From: Spirochaeta sp. LUC14_002_19_P3
Lineage (GTDB): Bacteria; Spirochaetota; Spirochaetia; DSM-2461
Direction: 5' to 3'
Length of the DNA: 40,967 nt
NCBI GenBank assembly: GCA_002084135.1
Contig: MUIB01000139.1
Coordinates: 1 to 40,967, forward strand
In this document: piece after piece, positions 9,859 to 19,378 of the stretch
Layout: the number at the start of each line of letters is the position of its first letter
Position numbering within the stretch: the first letter of the stretch is position 1
Position numbers and translations under genes: made by a program
The notes under the pieces: model-generated
Seen by the model: the letters and a program-made list of their open reading frames with translations, nothing else
What the model was told of the DNA's origin: nothing
Databases searched by the model: none

Positions 9859-11322
9859 TCAGGTCATCCTTTTCTGTATTCCGGCTCCCGGTATCAGGGG
9901 GACAGCGGCAATCATCAGCATCGCTATTATAATGACTGGTATCTTTACGGCTGCCCTCAGGTGGGAAGCACCGTACTGCGGCTGGGCGGTGCGGAAAATT
10001 GGAGAAGGACCTCCCAGGGAGGCATACAAGCGCCCGATGCCGTCAGAAAATACCGTTTCCATAGTCTTTTTATACCAGTCTTCATCGTAAGTAATCAAAT
10101 TTGTTTCTATCGGTCGAATTCGTTCGCCGTCCCGGCGGTAAGTATACTGCTTAAGGGCTGTGCCCGGCAAGGGCAGACCATATTGAGCACCCTGCATAAA
10201 TCCTTCCTGAAAAACAGCCGATGCGATAATATCAGCCGCATCAGGGAGAATACCTCCATCCTGAAAGAGTTGCTGTAGTGCCGCTAGAGAGTTATAGCCG
10301 CCTGCAGGTTCTCCAGCGGCTGGAACCGGATAAATATTTTCAGAATTGTAATTTATTATTGCGAAAGGGATAAGCGCGGCAGCGGCCAGAATAATTTTTA
10401 CAGTGCTTATCAAAAGAGGGTGAGAGGCCTCGCTCTGAGGTTTGCGGAGTAGATACAGCGGTTCAAAGAGCTGATGTTCCCGGATTCGCCAGACACGCAG
10501 TTTATACCGATGAGAGGGAATTGTAGCTTTGGGCGGATACATCCGGCGCAGTATGGCAAACAAAGCTCCGCTCACAAGCGCCGCAATTCCCAGGCAGAAC
10601 AGTTCGCTCCGCGATAAAAATATCCCGGCAAGCACAAGAAGAACAGAGCTGCCGGCTAAAGACGCAGCGGATCTTCCTCCTGAACCGCAATAGGCCGCGC
10701 AAACCGCCAGGGCCAGACTGAACAGAATAATGGAAGGCCCCACTGTAAAAACGGCAAAAAGCCAGGGAAGAAAGGCCGTAAAGGAAATAAGGGGATTCAC
10801 TGGCAGAATAAACACAAACACAGTCAGTGCCGGAATGAAAAGCAACTGAAAAAGAATGAAATCCCATCTCTGATCGTCCAGTAGCACCACTTCGTTCAGT
10901 ACCGGTGAACTTTTCAAAATACGGCGAATTCCGGACAATCCATAATGCTCAGGCAGATAAATCAGATACGCATCTTTGCTTTGAAACAAACTGCCGATGT
11001 TGTGCAGAAATTTGTCCCGGCGAGGGTCTCCCACGGCGAGTACATCGTCAATTTGGGCGGCGGGGATGGAATTTATTTGAGGAATATCCATGTAACGGAC
11101 GTATGCCGTAGATGCGGAGAGCATATCGTCCACGCCCTGTGCAAGCAGAGCGGCGATAACGACATCCTCCTCAGCGGAGGAAGGAACGCGCAGAATGAAC
11201 CAGCCCGGCCAGTACTGCGGTTTTTGCTTCCCCACGATGCCTATGGTGGCCGCAGTAAAAGCAAGAGTAAAAGCAATTGCCAGCCATGATAAAAATGCTT
11301 TTCGGTATGTCGATAATTTCAT
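9859..11322 (-). CDS. Uncharacterised polytopic membrane protein, TGA stop directly abutting rnfC ATG
   Basis: Long ORF (track to 11400; likely start MKLSTYRKAFLSWLAIAF at 11322); multiple hydrophobic helices; adjacent TGA/ATG with rnfC suggests translational coupling. Confidence 0.75.
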   Translation of the reverse strand: MKLSTYRKAFLSWLAIAFTLAFTAATIGIVGKQKPQYWPGWFILRVPSSAEEDVVIAALLAQGVDDMLSASTAYVRYMDIPQINSIPAAQIDDVLAVGDPRRDKFLHNIGSLFQSKDAYLIYLPEHYGLSGIRRILKSSPVLNEVVLLDDQRWDFILFQLLFIPALTVFVFILPVNPLISFTAFLPWLFAVFTVGPSIILFSLALAVCAAYCGSGGRSAASLAGSSVLLVLAGIFLSRSELFCLGIAALVSGALFAILRRMYPPKATIPSHRYKLRVWRIREHQLFEPLYLLRKPQSEASHPLLISTVKIILAAAALIPFAIINYNSENIYPVPAAGEPAGGYNSLAALQQLFQDGGILPDAADIIASAVFQEGFMQGAQYGLPLPGTALKQYTYRRDGERIRPIETNLITYDEDWYKKTMETVFSDGIGRLYASLGGPSPIFRTAQPQYGASHLRAAVKIPVIIIAMLMIAAVPLIPGAGIQKRMT

Positions 11323-11407
11323 AGGAAGCACAGCCCTATTTTTGGCATGGTGCGGAAAATTGTCAAGGGGCGGCAGGGAAGGGGGTGAGGGCTTAAGCAA
11401 CCCTGTG

Positions 11408-13738
11408 CTACCATTTGCGCGCTATGCCTAGCTCAAGGAGTTCCTGACTGTATTGTGCCGATTTTTTTTCATACTCATCGGCACTCGGGGTGTCGTCGAG
11501 GCCAAGAGCCGTAAAGCGGGCATAGCCGCAAAGCAGTTTCATCGCATTCAAATGCAGGGCATATCCGTTCTGCTGCTCGTATTCGGATTTATGCTGTTCA
11601 AAATCTTTCAGGCGGCTTTCGCTGAATTCCAGCACAGCAGGCTGTAAATGCGGAATAAGCGCGGCGGTTTGGATTATGTCCATGAGCGGAGCCTTGGATG
11701 GAAATTCATTATATGCGGCAATAATCTGCGCCAGTCCCCTTGTCTGTTCCTCCGCAGATGTTCCATTAACCAGATTATAATGACCCTGATTCAAATTGCG
11801 GGTAAAACTGTCCGGGTACAGGGAATCTCCGGTTCCGATACCATCAAAGAGCCGCTTTCCCCGTACGTCTTCCACATCTACAAAAAGAGTATGATTATTG
11901 TCTATGAAAACCACTTTCCAGGAGGGGCTGTAATTCAAGGCAATGTAGAAATTACTGCTGTAGTATTTTCTTGGCACCAGCGCCGCCCATATTGCATTTG
12001 CGCGAAGGTTTATACTTACCCAGGAGGCCATATCCTGCGATACTTCCAGACTGGGGCTGATGGAGCCAGTAGCCAATTTATGCCCAATTTCTCCGCCGCT
12101 CCACAAATAGTTGTAAATGTCATAGACCCCAATGCTGTATGCGGCCTGGGCCCGCCCGTCTATAAAGACCCGCATGGCCGGCTGTCCGCTCTTCTCTCCT
12201 GTTTCCTGGGCCCACGCCAAGAAGCCCCCTTCCGTCCATTCATTGAATATCCGACCACGCATGCCGTTCAAGCGCATAAATCCAGTAGCGGCATAAGGCA
12301 TCTGATAAGAACCCGTAAGACGCGTGTACACCGAAGCATGATAAAGATCATAAGGCCAGGGAGCCATGTAATTCCGATGGAATCGAATACCTGTCCAAAC
12401 CGCGAATGCGGCTGTCGCCGCCATGCTGCCAATCAGAATGATTTTTTTCACCTTTGCCGATGGATGGGCGTTGAAAATATCGCGCAGCAGTAGCATTAGC
12501 AGCGGGCAAAGGACAATCGCGGCCATGGGGATGAAGCGGCGCGACTGTATCGCCATATAAACAGTAAGCAGTGCAATTCCCCAAAAAGCCGGAGACACAG
12601 TGGGCCGCTTTTTCCCATCTTCTTTTCGGGTAAATCTCTCCGAATGGCGGACCGCAGGCACCCGTAGCGCAAACCAGGCCATCGCCAAAACTCCCGCCAG
12701 AATCAGCAAATACACAAAGGGACGGGTATTGCCTAATCTATTTGTGAAATCAAAAGCTGGGTGCCACTCATCTATAACCCGCCAGCGTTCGGCTTCCGGG
12801 CCTATGCTTATTTCCAGAATATGGGTAAAGTTGCTGAAAAGATAGGGATTGAAAAGAACCGCGGAAACAAATGCCGCCGCCCCGGCTCCAGTCGTATGAT
12901 AAATACCGTTCAGGTTCAAGGTTTTACAATAGCTCTGAAAGGGCCTGGCGCAAAAATTAACACCGATGAATGGCACGAGCGTTATAAACAGATAAATGTA
13001 CCCGCCGTGAACATTGCACCAGAACACCGCCAATGGAACTATCAGCCAAATAAATTTATGTCCGCGGTAAGAGGTGAGCAGCAAAACAAGAATATAAACC
13101 GCCGTAAGCAGATTTGTGAAATCGGCGGGACGCATGCCCAGAAAAGTGCGGCTAACAAACAGTGCCAGACAGGTTCCCAGCGAAGCAAAAAATATATTGC
13201 CTCCCATAATTCGGCAAGCAGCGTAGATACATGCTGCGGTAAGGAAGTAGACGAGAAATTTCCAATACACGAGTGCACCCATAAAGGGGTACTCTTCGCT
13301 TCCGATTGCAGTGGTAAGCCGGTAAAAAAACAGATGGGTAAGCCAATTCTGGTTTATCCACCCGGTGGGATGCCAGCGGCGCAAGGTTTCGGAAGGCATT
13401 TTCTCCGCAATATTCTGAGCCCAAGACGGCCAGTCTTCAATCTCCCGGTCGGAGGGCCCCGGCGGGAGAGAATTGTAGCTGAAAGGATCGGGTGTATTTA
13501 CTCCATGGCTAGAAATATGCCGTCCAGCCGCCATGGCCATCCAAGTATCCCCGGAACCGATTATACTGGTAACGGAATGCGCCGTAAACACGGTAATACA
13601 CAGCCAGGCGGCAATTACTGGCCAGGAGATGGGGCGCGGAAATGTAGCCAGCCGCCTGTTTTGCGGATGGCTTTGTCTTGGCTGTTTTTTCACAGTGCTA
13701 TTTCCAATCGCGGCTTCTGTTTTCATGGTTGAGCCCAT
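11408..13738 (-). CDS. Large polytopic membrane protein, GT-C glycosyltransferase-like
   Basis: 776 aa with many hydrophobic helices; early luminal-loop-like segment GDTWMAMAAGRHISSHGVNTPDPFSYNS...WINQNWLTHLFFY resembles GT-C family membrane proteins. Confidence 0.6.
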   Translation of the reverse strand: MGSTMKTEAAIGNSTVKKQPRQSHPQNRRLATFPRPISWPVIAAWLCITVFTAHSVTSIIGSGDTWMAMAAGRHISSHGVNTPDPFSYNSLPPGPSDREIEDWPSWAQNIAEKMPSETLRRWHPTGWINQNWLTHLFFYRLTTAIGSEEYPFMGALVYWKFLVYFLTAACIYAACRIMGGNIFFASLGTCLALFVSRTFLGMRPADFTNLLTAVYILVLLLTSYRGHKFIWLIVPLAVFWCNVHGGYIYLFITLVPFIGVNFCARPFQSYCKTLNLNGIYHTTGAGAAAFVSAVLFNPYLFSNFTHILEISIGPEAERWRVIDEWHPAFDFTNRLGNTRPFVYLLILAGVLAMAWFALRVPAVRHSERFTRKEDGKKRPTVSPAFWGIALLTVYMAIQSRRFIPMAAIVLCPLLMLLLRDIFNAHPSAKVKKIILIGSMAATAAFAVWTGIRFHRNYMAPWPYDLYHASVYTRLTGSYQMPYAATGFMRLNGMRGRIFNEWTEGGFLAWAQETGEKSGQPAMRVFIDGRAQAAYSIGVYDIYNYLWSGGEIGHKLATGSISPSLEVSQDMASWVSINLRANAIWAALVPRKYYSSNFYIALNYSPSWKVVFIDNNHTLFVDVEDVRGKRLFDGIGTGDSLYPDSFTRNLNQGHYNLVNGTSAEEQTRGLAQIIAAYNEFPSKAPLMDIIQTAALIPHLQPAVLEFSESRLKDFEQHKSEYEQQNGYALHLNAMKLLCGYARFTALGLDDTPSADEYEKKSAQYSQELLELGIARKW

Positions 13739-13835
13739 GGTTTACTTTTGCCTTCTAAGCCAGGAATTTAACAATCAGAATAATGGAAGTTATTATGCTA
13801 AAACCGGAAAACATCATAACTGACATGGATGTAAA

Positions 13836-14546
13836 TCATTTATTCATTTGTTCCTGCCACTTGTTCATATCCTCGCGCTGTTCAGTAAACCGTCTGTTCA
13901 CATCCTCCCGCTGCATGGCAATCTGCTTCTCCAGCATATCAAAGCGCTTATCCACCTGCTCAAAGCGCTTATCCACCTGCTCAAAGCGTTTTTCCATATT
14001 CTCATGCTGCAGGGCAAACTGTTTATCCACCTGCTCAAAGCGTCTTTCCATCTCCTCCCGCTGTAGAGCAATCTGCTTCTCCACTTGCTCAATACGCTTG
14101 TCCACCTGCTCAAAGCGTCTTTCCATCTCCTCCCTCTGTAGAGCAATCTGCTTCTCCACTTGATCAATATGCTTATCCATCTGATCAAAGCGTCTTTCCA
14201 TCTCCTCCCGCTGCAGGGCAAACTGCTTATCCACCTGCTCAATACGCTTGTCCACCTGATCAAAACGTCTTTCCATCTCCTCCCGCTGCAGGGCAAACTG
14301 CTTATCCACCTGCTCAAAGCGTTTTTCCATATCCTCCCGCTGTAGAGCAATCTGCTTGTCCACCTGCTCAATACGCTTTTCCATCAGCTGAATTGTCTGT
14401 TCATTCAGGTTCCCCCGGGATGGCCCGAGAAGAACATCTGATTGTATCAAGGTTTGATATTGTTCTTGAATGTGTGCAAGAATTTCTTTGAGCTGAGATT
14501 CGCTGAATTCTGAGTACTGAACCGCTTCAGTAGCCGCGCTTTGCAT
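13836..14546 (-). CDS. Coiled-coil tandem-repeat protein
   Basis: Start trimmed to MQSAATEAVQ, preceded by AGGAGG at 8-nt spacing; repeated MERRFEQVDKQFALQREE (18 aa, sometimes expanded by a 7-aa VDKRIEQ unit). Confidence 0.85.
   Translation of the reverse strand: MQSAATEAVQYSEFSESQLKEILAHIQEQYQTLIQSDVLLGPSRGNLNEQTIQLMEKRIEQVDKQIALQREDMEKRFEQVDKQFALQREEMERRFDQVDKRIEQVDKQFALQREEMERRFDQMDKHIDQVEKQIALQREEMERRFEQVDKRIEQVEKQIALQREEMERRFEQVDKQFALQHENMEKRFEQVDKRFEQVDKRFDMLEKQIAMQREDVNRRFTEQREDMNKWQEQMNK
13900..14385. repeat. In-gene direct tandem repeats encoding 18/25-aa coiled-coil units
   Basis: Recurring plus-strand blocks such as 'caaagcgtctttccatctcctcccgctg[ct]ag[ga]gcaa[at]ctgctt[ac]tccacctgctc'. 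Confidence 0.85.
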
Positions 14547-14730
14547 AAAGCCTACCTCCTGCAATTGGGATATTAAAAACCATCCTGTTGATTTTTAGGA
14601 AGCTCCCCCTAATTCTATATTGAATAGGTAAAAATTGTCAACTTTTTTTCCACGAAAGGCACGAAAATCATGAAAAGGTTCAAAAGACGCTCCTTATTCA
14701 AGAAAAGCACACCCGATCCCCCAAATAGCA

Positions 14731-14885
14731 GGGCACCTCTAAAAAACTCATTTAGTTCTTGACTCGAACTTTTCCGCCGCTCTTAAGTTGTCAAAATGCT
14801 CACGTAGCTTAGGCTGGCTTAAGCTTTTGCCGCCCGACAAAAAATTTCTTCGTCAATTTCCTAAAGCTGTTTTTTAGAGGAATCC
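14731..14885. repeat. MITE-like dispersed repeat, copy 1
   Basis: GGGCACCTCTAAAAA...TTTTTAGAGG(AATCC) ends; core nearly identical to copy at 22179-22332 (CCGCCGCTC-TTAAGTTGTCAAAAT, CTTTTGCCGCCCGACAAAAAATTT, TTCGTCAATTTCCTAAAGCTGTTTTTAGAGG). Confidence 0.85.
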
Positions 14886-14953
14886 ATAAATATTTTTCGG
14901 CTTTTCTTACCATTCGCTCCTTTCGTAAACCATTACCACCTGCGGATTCCCTC

Positions 14954-16417
14954 TCACTCTGACAAGGCTTTCATGCCCTTCATCTGTGTCCGCAAAGTTT
15001 TGCCAATAATTTCAATCGGATGATTCCGAATTGCCGCATTTACCCGGATAAGCACTTCATCGTCAACTTTCTTGTCGGCGGGGTAGGGCTGGGCCCAGTC
15101 CTCCCTGGGAAGGGCACTTATGAAGGGTCTCAGAAGGGGAATGCAGGCATGAGAGAACAGGTAGTTGCCGTATTCGGCAGTGTCGGAGATAACCCGGTTC
15201 ATTTCGTAGAGTTTTTTTCGGCTTACGAGATTGGCTATAAGGGGGAGCTCATGGAGCGATTCGTAGTAAGCCGATTCTTCTTTTATGCCGGAAGTGGCCA
15301 TAACCTCGAAAGCCAGTTCCACGCCGGCCTTTACCAGAGCCACCATTACCACCCCGCAGTCGAAGTAAACCTGGTAGGGGAGGCGTTCGGCACTGGAAGT
15401 TTTTTCAAAGGCTTCCGCACCAGTCTCTTCCCGCCATGCGAGGAGCTTCTTGTCGCCCGCTTTCCAGTCCTCCATCATCTCTCTGGAAAAGGTGCCGGAG
15501 AGAATATCGTCTATATGCTTAAGGTAGAGATTGGCAAGGATTTTCTTAACATCCTCCGCGAGTTCAAAGGCTCGTATCTTGGCCGGGTTGGATAGGCGAT
15601 CCATCATATTGGTTATGCCGCCGTGCTTAAGGGCCTCGGTTATGCCTTCCCATCCGTACTGTACCAGGGAGGCGGCTCTTTTTTCGGCTATGCCGTGCTT
15701 GAGCATCATGTCATAGCAGAGCAGAGTACCCGTTTGGAGCATACCGCAGAGAATGGTTTGCTCACCCATCAGATCGGATTTTACCTCGGCCACGAAGGAG
15801 CTGGCCAGAACACCGGCCCGGTCCGAACCGAGACCCGACGCATACGCCTTCGCGATATCCCAGCCCTTGTTCTGAGGATCGTTTTCCGGGTGCACGGCAA
15901 TGAGGGTAGGTACTCCAAAACCGCGCTTGTACTCTTCCCGCACCTCCGTTCCCGGGCTTTTGGGCGCCACCATAATTACAGTAATATCTTCGCGAATCTT
16001 CATCCCTTCTTCCACAATGTTGAAACCGTGGGAGTAGCCCAGGGCGGCACCTTTTTTCATAAGCGGCATAATTTTTGCCGTAACTCCGCTGTGCTGCTTG
16101 TCTGGAGTAAGATTCATAAGCACATCGGCCTTTGGGACAAGCTCCTCAAAGGTGCCAACAGTGAAAGAGTTCTCCGTGGCGTTTTTCCAGGAAAGCCTTT
16201 TCTCCGCTATGGCATCGGCGCGCAAAGCGTAACTTACGTCCAGGCCGCTGTCCCGAAGGTTCAAACCCTGGTGAAGCCCCTGGGCCCCACAGCCCAAAAT
16301 AACAATTTTTGCCCCCTTCAGGGCATCCGTGCCGTGAAATTCATCGGCCTCCATAAACCGGCAGGTTCCCAGCTGCCGCACTTGCTCCCGAAAGGGAAGT
16401 CCGCTGAAATAATTCAT
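14954..16417 (-). CDS. ilvC: Ketol-acid reductoisomerase, class II (long form)
   Basis: About 487-491 aa; strong similarity to E. coli-type IlvC ([80 protein letters not shown]). Start likely MNYFSG at 16417. Confidence 0.96.
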   Translation of the reverse strand: MNYFSGLPFREQVRQLGTCRFMEADEFHGTDALKGAKIVILGCGAQGLHQGLNLRDSGLDVSYALRADAIAEKRLSWKNATENSFTVGTFEELVPKADVLMNLTPDKQHSGVTAKIMPLMKKGAALGYSHGFNIVEEGMKIREDITVIMVAPKSPGTEVREEYKRGFGVPTLIAVHPENDPQNKGWDIAKAYASGLGSDRAGVLASSFVAEVKSDLMGEQTILCGMLQTGTLLCYDMMLKHGIAEKRAASLVQYGWEGITEALKHGGITNMMDRLSNPAKIRAFELAEDVKKILANLYLKHIDDILSGTFSREMMEDWKAGDKKLLAWREETGAEAFEKTSSAERLPYQVYFDCGVVMVALVKAGVELAFEVMATSGIKEESAYYESLHELPLIANLVSRKKLYEMNRVISDTAEYGNYLFSHACIPLLRPFISALPREDWAQPYPADKKVDDEVLIRVNAAIRNHPIEIIGKTLRTQMKGMKALSE

Positions 16418-16469
16418 GTTTAACTCCAATATATCTTATTTTATTTGAGTCAATTAAAAACTTTCTCCT

Positions 16470-16591
16470 GGGCGTTCCCCGCCTTACCCGGCTAAGCCGT
16501 GGGCTTATCCGGGTAAAGCGGGTCGGGCTTTCCGGGGGTACCGCCTGCCTTTGGCAGGCCGCTTTGCGCCCCTCCAATCCCTAACGCACCC
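16470..16591 (+). repeat. GC-rich structured intergenic element, copy A
   Basis: Closed by GGGCGTT/AACGCaCCC; contains long hairpin CCCGC-c-TTACCCGG-c-TAAGCC-gtg-GGCTTA-t-CCGGGTAA-a-GCGGG (16478-16522) and GCCTGCC-ttt-GGCAGGC (16543-16559). Confidence 0.75.
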
Positions 16592-16621
16592 GATTCATTA
16601 AAAGGTTTTGAAAAGTCTCAT

Positions 16622-17614
16622 TTAATTTCCTATTGTTGCAAGCATTATCGCCTTAATAGTATGCATGCGGTTTTCGGCCTCATCGAAAACCACAGAATGC
16701 CGGGAGCGAAACACGTCATCGCTCACCTCCATGGAATCCAGGCCATAGTCGCGGGCTATAAGCTTAGCTGTTTCTGTTTCGCAGTCGTGAAAAGCCGGCA
16801 GGCAGTGAAGGAACAAGGCCTCTGAATTGCCAGTTTTCGCCATAAGCGCCGCATCCACCTTGTAGGGCTTGAGCAAGGCAATCCGTTCGGCAAATTTCTC
16901 CTCTTCTCCCATAGAAACCCAGACATCGGTGTACACCGCATCGGCACCCTTTACCCCTTCCGCGATATCCGAAGTTACGGCAATGCGGGCACCCGTTTCA
17001 GCCGCAGTTTTTTTCGCACAGGAAACAATGTCCTCCGCCGGGAAAAGCTCCTTCGGAGCAACCGCGGTAAAGCCAAGGCCGAGTTTGGCCGCCCCAATCA
17101 TCAGCGAATTGCCCATGTTATTGCGGGCATCCCCAACAAAAGCCAGCTTCATATTCCGAAAAGGCCGCTGCAAGTGCTCTTTCAGAGTCATGAAATCGGC
17201 GAGAACCTGGGTGGGGTGATAAAGATCAGTAAGGCCGTTCCACACTGGCACACCGGCATATTTCGCCATAAGCTCAGCCGTTTTCTGCTCAAAACCACGG
17301 AATTCAATGCCGTCATAATAGCGTCCCAGCACCTTGGCCGTATCTTCTATGGACTCTTTTTTGCCCATCTGGCTATTGGTAAGAAAGGTAACACGTCCAC
17401 CTTCGTCGAAAGCCGCCACTTCAAAGGCACACCGGGTTCGTGTCGAAGCCTTCTCAAAGATCAGAATAATATTCCGCCCCTCCAGACCCCGCCCGCCTAT
17501 CCCGGAGCGTTTTTTCGCCTTCAGATCAATGGCAAAATCGATAAGCCAGGTAATTTCTTCCGGAGTAAAGTCCCGAAGAGTAAGCAATGAACGTCCCTTA
17601 AGATTGACTGGCAC
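16622..17614 (-). CDS. argF: Ornithine carbamoyltransferase
   Basis: 330 aa; FEKASTRTRCAFEVAAFD, WNGLTDLYHPTQVLADFMT, FLHCLPAFHD; GTG start preceded by AGGAGAA. Anabolic (argF) versus catabolic (arcB) role not resolved. Confidence 0.93.
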   Translation of the reverse strand: MPVNLKGRSLLTLRDFTPEEITWLIDFAIDLKAKKRSGIGGRGLEGRNIILIFEKASTRTRCAFEVAAFDEGGRVTFLTNSQMGKKESIEDTAKVLGRYYDGIEFRGFEQKTAELMAKYAGVPVWNGLTDLYHPTQVLADFMTLKEHLQRPFRNMKLAFVGDARNNMGNSLMIGAAKLGLGFTAVAPKELFPAEDIVSCAKKTAAETGARIAVTSDIAEGVKGADAVYTDVWVSMGEEEKFAERIALLKPYKVDAALMAKTGNSEALFLHCLPAFHDCETETAKLIARDYGLDSMEVSDDVFRSRHSVVFDEAENRMHTIKAIMLATIGN

Positions 17615-17681
17615 TGAAATTCTCCTTATAGTACTATTCTAACTGAATTCAGAATTAAACTGCAATCAGGGAAGGGAAACT

Positions 17682-18053
17682 ATGATAAAAAAAAATAATA
17701 AGAGAACCCTCTACCTTATTCTTGTGAGCTGCGGCCTGTTCCTCATCCCCATGCTCACAGTGCTCCTGCTCTTTTGGCACGGCGGCACCCAAGCCAGTCT
17801 CTTTAACAAAGCTCTTATCGTTGGCACAATCGTAACCGCGCTCTACCTCCCCATACTTCTGCGCCTCTACCTGCGCTCCGACACCTACACAGGCATCCCC
17901 CTCGAAGAAGTTGAACTCACGGAAGAAGACCTAAAAGATGCCATTGCCGACTGGGTTTACATTCGCCGCCGCAAACAGCTCGAAGGCGGAATCCGCCTTA
18001 GTGAAGACAAGGAAAACAACATAAAATGCCGGATTACTATCAGAACCGAGTAA
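17682..18053 (+). CDS. Small hypothetical membrane protein
   Basis: 123 aa; two predicted N-terminal hydrophobic helices and charged tail; preceded by AGGGAAGGGAAA. Confidence 0.7.
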   Translation: MIKKNNKRTLYLILVSCGLFLIPMLTVLLLFWHGGTQASLFNKALIVGTIVTALYLPILLRLYLRSDTYTGIPLEEVELTEEDLKDAIADWVYIRRRKQLEGGIRLSEDKENNIKCRITIRTE

Positions 18054-18082
18054 ATGGTTTGCTATCCCATAGCCTTCCTGGA

Positions 18083-19378
18083 TTAAAGCTCCCTGCATGC
18101 GGCATAGAGGTTGGCAAACAGCGCGGCAATTTGATTCTGCGGCAAACAGGAATAGGCCACCCGAATCAGGCTGCCCAGAGCGATAACGCCAGTATCGTAT
18201 CGGGAAAGAAGTCTCTGCCTTACAGCCTCCGCATCGCCTTTCTTCAGCTTAACGCACATAAAGTAGCCGGAATTAAAGGGAAGAGCTTCAAATTCCTCTT
18301 TGTATTCCTCATGGCGCTCCAGCTCGGCGGCAACAGCTTCAAAGCGGGATTTCAGGAGTTTGCGGGCCCGTTCCTTTTCGCCCTTGTAGGAGGCATCCTG
18401 ATAGGCGGCAAGCAACAGGGACTGGGAGAGGTGGGAGGTATTGGAAATGCTGCCGCGCACCCGTCCGGCGGCTTTGTCCTCCAGCACAGCCAAGGCTTTT
18501 TTGCTCAGCCCTTTACCGGCAAAAGTAATGAACCCAACCCGGAAACCCCAGGCATAGTCTTCCTTCGTAGCACCATCTAACTTACAGGCAAGAATGTTTT
18601 CATGAAGGTTGGCAAAGCGTGCGAACAGGGACTCCGTAAATACCCCATTTTTGTATACCAAACCAAAATAGGCATCGTCGGTAATAACAAGAATGGTTTT
18701 CCCGGACTGGGCGGCGCTATGTATAGCCTCTACAATGTTTTCCGCTTCCTGTTCGGTAATGGTGTAGCCAGTCGGATTGTTGGGAAAGTTGAACAGGAGA
18801 ATTTTCTTTTCTCCCGGACTCTTGAGCTGAGCGCTTAATCCGCTAATGTTGAATTCGGCGTTCCTGCCTCCTTCCGTAAAAGTGGGGAAGGTTTTCAGCA
18901 CCGCGCCACAGGCCTCGGAAAAGACGAGCCGATAGTTGCCCCAGTAATGCTCCGGGAGAATAATTTCATCGCCCTCATTGGCAAACAGATAGGCCGCAAC
19001 GGAGAGCCCGTGGGTAAGGGCATTTGTTACGACTGGCCGGGAAATTTCAGTGTTGCCGAGCGAGGGATTCTTTTCTCGTATCATGGCCTGCCATTTGTCT
19101 CTCAGTGCTGGTTCACCGAAACTTGGGGCATAGGTAAAAATTTGAGCCGGATCGAGCTCTACCAAATTGGCCAGCGACATAAGCCGAAGCGGAGAGCCAT
19201 TGTCTTCTTTCGCCTCTCCAATCGAGGCATTAATAGCCTTGCCCCTGGCTTCCAGCCCCTGCGCTACCAAGCCTTTTCGCGGAAAAAATATGCTTTTCCC
19301 TCTCTCCGACAGCAGTTTCAATGCTACTCGGCCTTCGGCCTTCAGTACTACGTTTAATTCTTCCGCCTGCGGATTCAT
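18083..19378 (-). CDS. Pyridoxal phosphate-dependent aminotransferase, class I/II
   Basis: 431 aa; FNFPNNPTGYTIT, VITDDAYFGLVY, and the PLP-lysine region CKLDGATKEDYAWGFRVGF. Confidence 0.88.
   Translation of the reverse strand: MNPQAEELNVVLKAEGRVALKLLSERGKSIFFPRKGLVAQGLEARGKAINASIGEAKEDNGSPLRLMSLANLVELDPAQIFTYAPSFGEPALRDKWQAMIREKNPSLGNTEISRPVVTNALTHGLSVAAYLFANEGDEIILPEHYWGNYRLVFSEACGAVLKTFPTFTEGGRNAEFNISGLSAQLKSPGEKKILLFNFPNNPTGYTITEQEAENIVEAIHSAAQSGKTILVITDDAYFGLVYKNGVFTESLFARFANLHENILACKLDGATKEDYAWGFRVGFITFAGKGLSKKALAVLEDKAAGRVRGSISNTSHLSQSLLLAAYQDASYKGEKERARKLLKSRFEAVAAELERHEEYKEEFEALPFNSGYFMCVKLKKGDAEAVRQRLLSRYDTGVIALGSLIRVAYSCLPQNQIAALFANLYAACREL

Noticed and set aside
12761-13732. 323-aa plus-strand ORF
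   Set aside because: Antisense to the 776-aa membrane protein gene; no recognisable domains.
13783-14163. Plus-strand ORFs (e.g. 126 aa, 72 aa, 61 aa) rich in 'HLLKA' or 'CSKRLS' repeats
   Set aside because: Antisense shadows of the coiled-coil repeat gene; composition follows from the minus-strand codons and the minus ORF has a perfect AGGAGG site.
13900-14385. Regularly repeated DNA resembling a CRISPR array
   Set aside because: Repeats are contiguous, in frame and coding, with no unique spacers of constant length.
14954-16417. Unusual KARI as evidence of horizontal transfer
   Set aside because: Class II KARI is clear from sequence, but donor and transfer direction cannot be judged without a phylogeny.
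17628-17637. ATAGTACTAT palindrome upstream of argF as a third Rrf2 operator
   Set aside because: Lacks the ATACTAYCATAATAGTCG layout and spacing; 10-bp palindromes of this composition are expected by chance.
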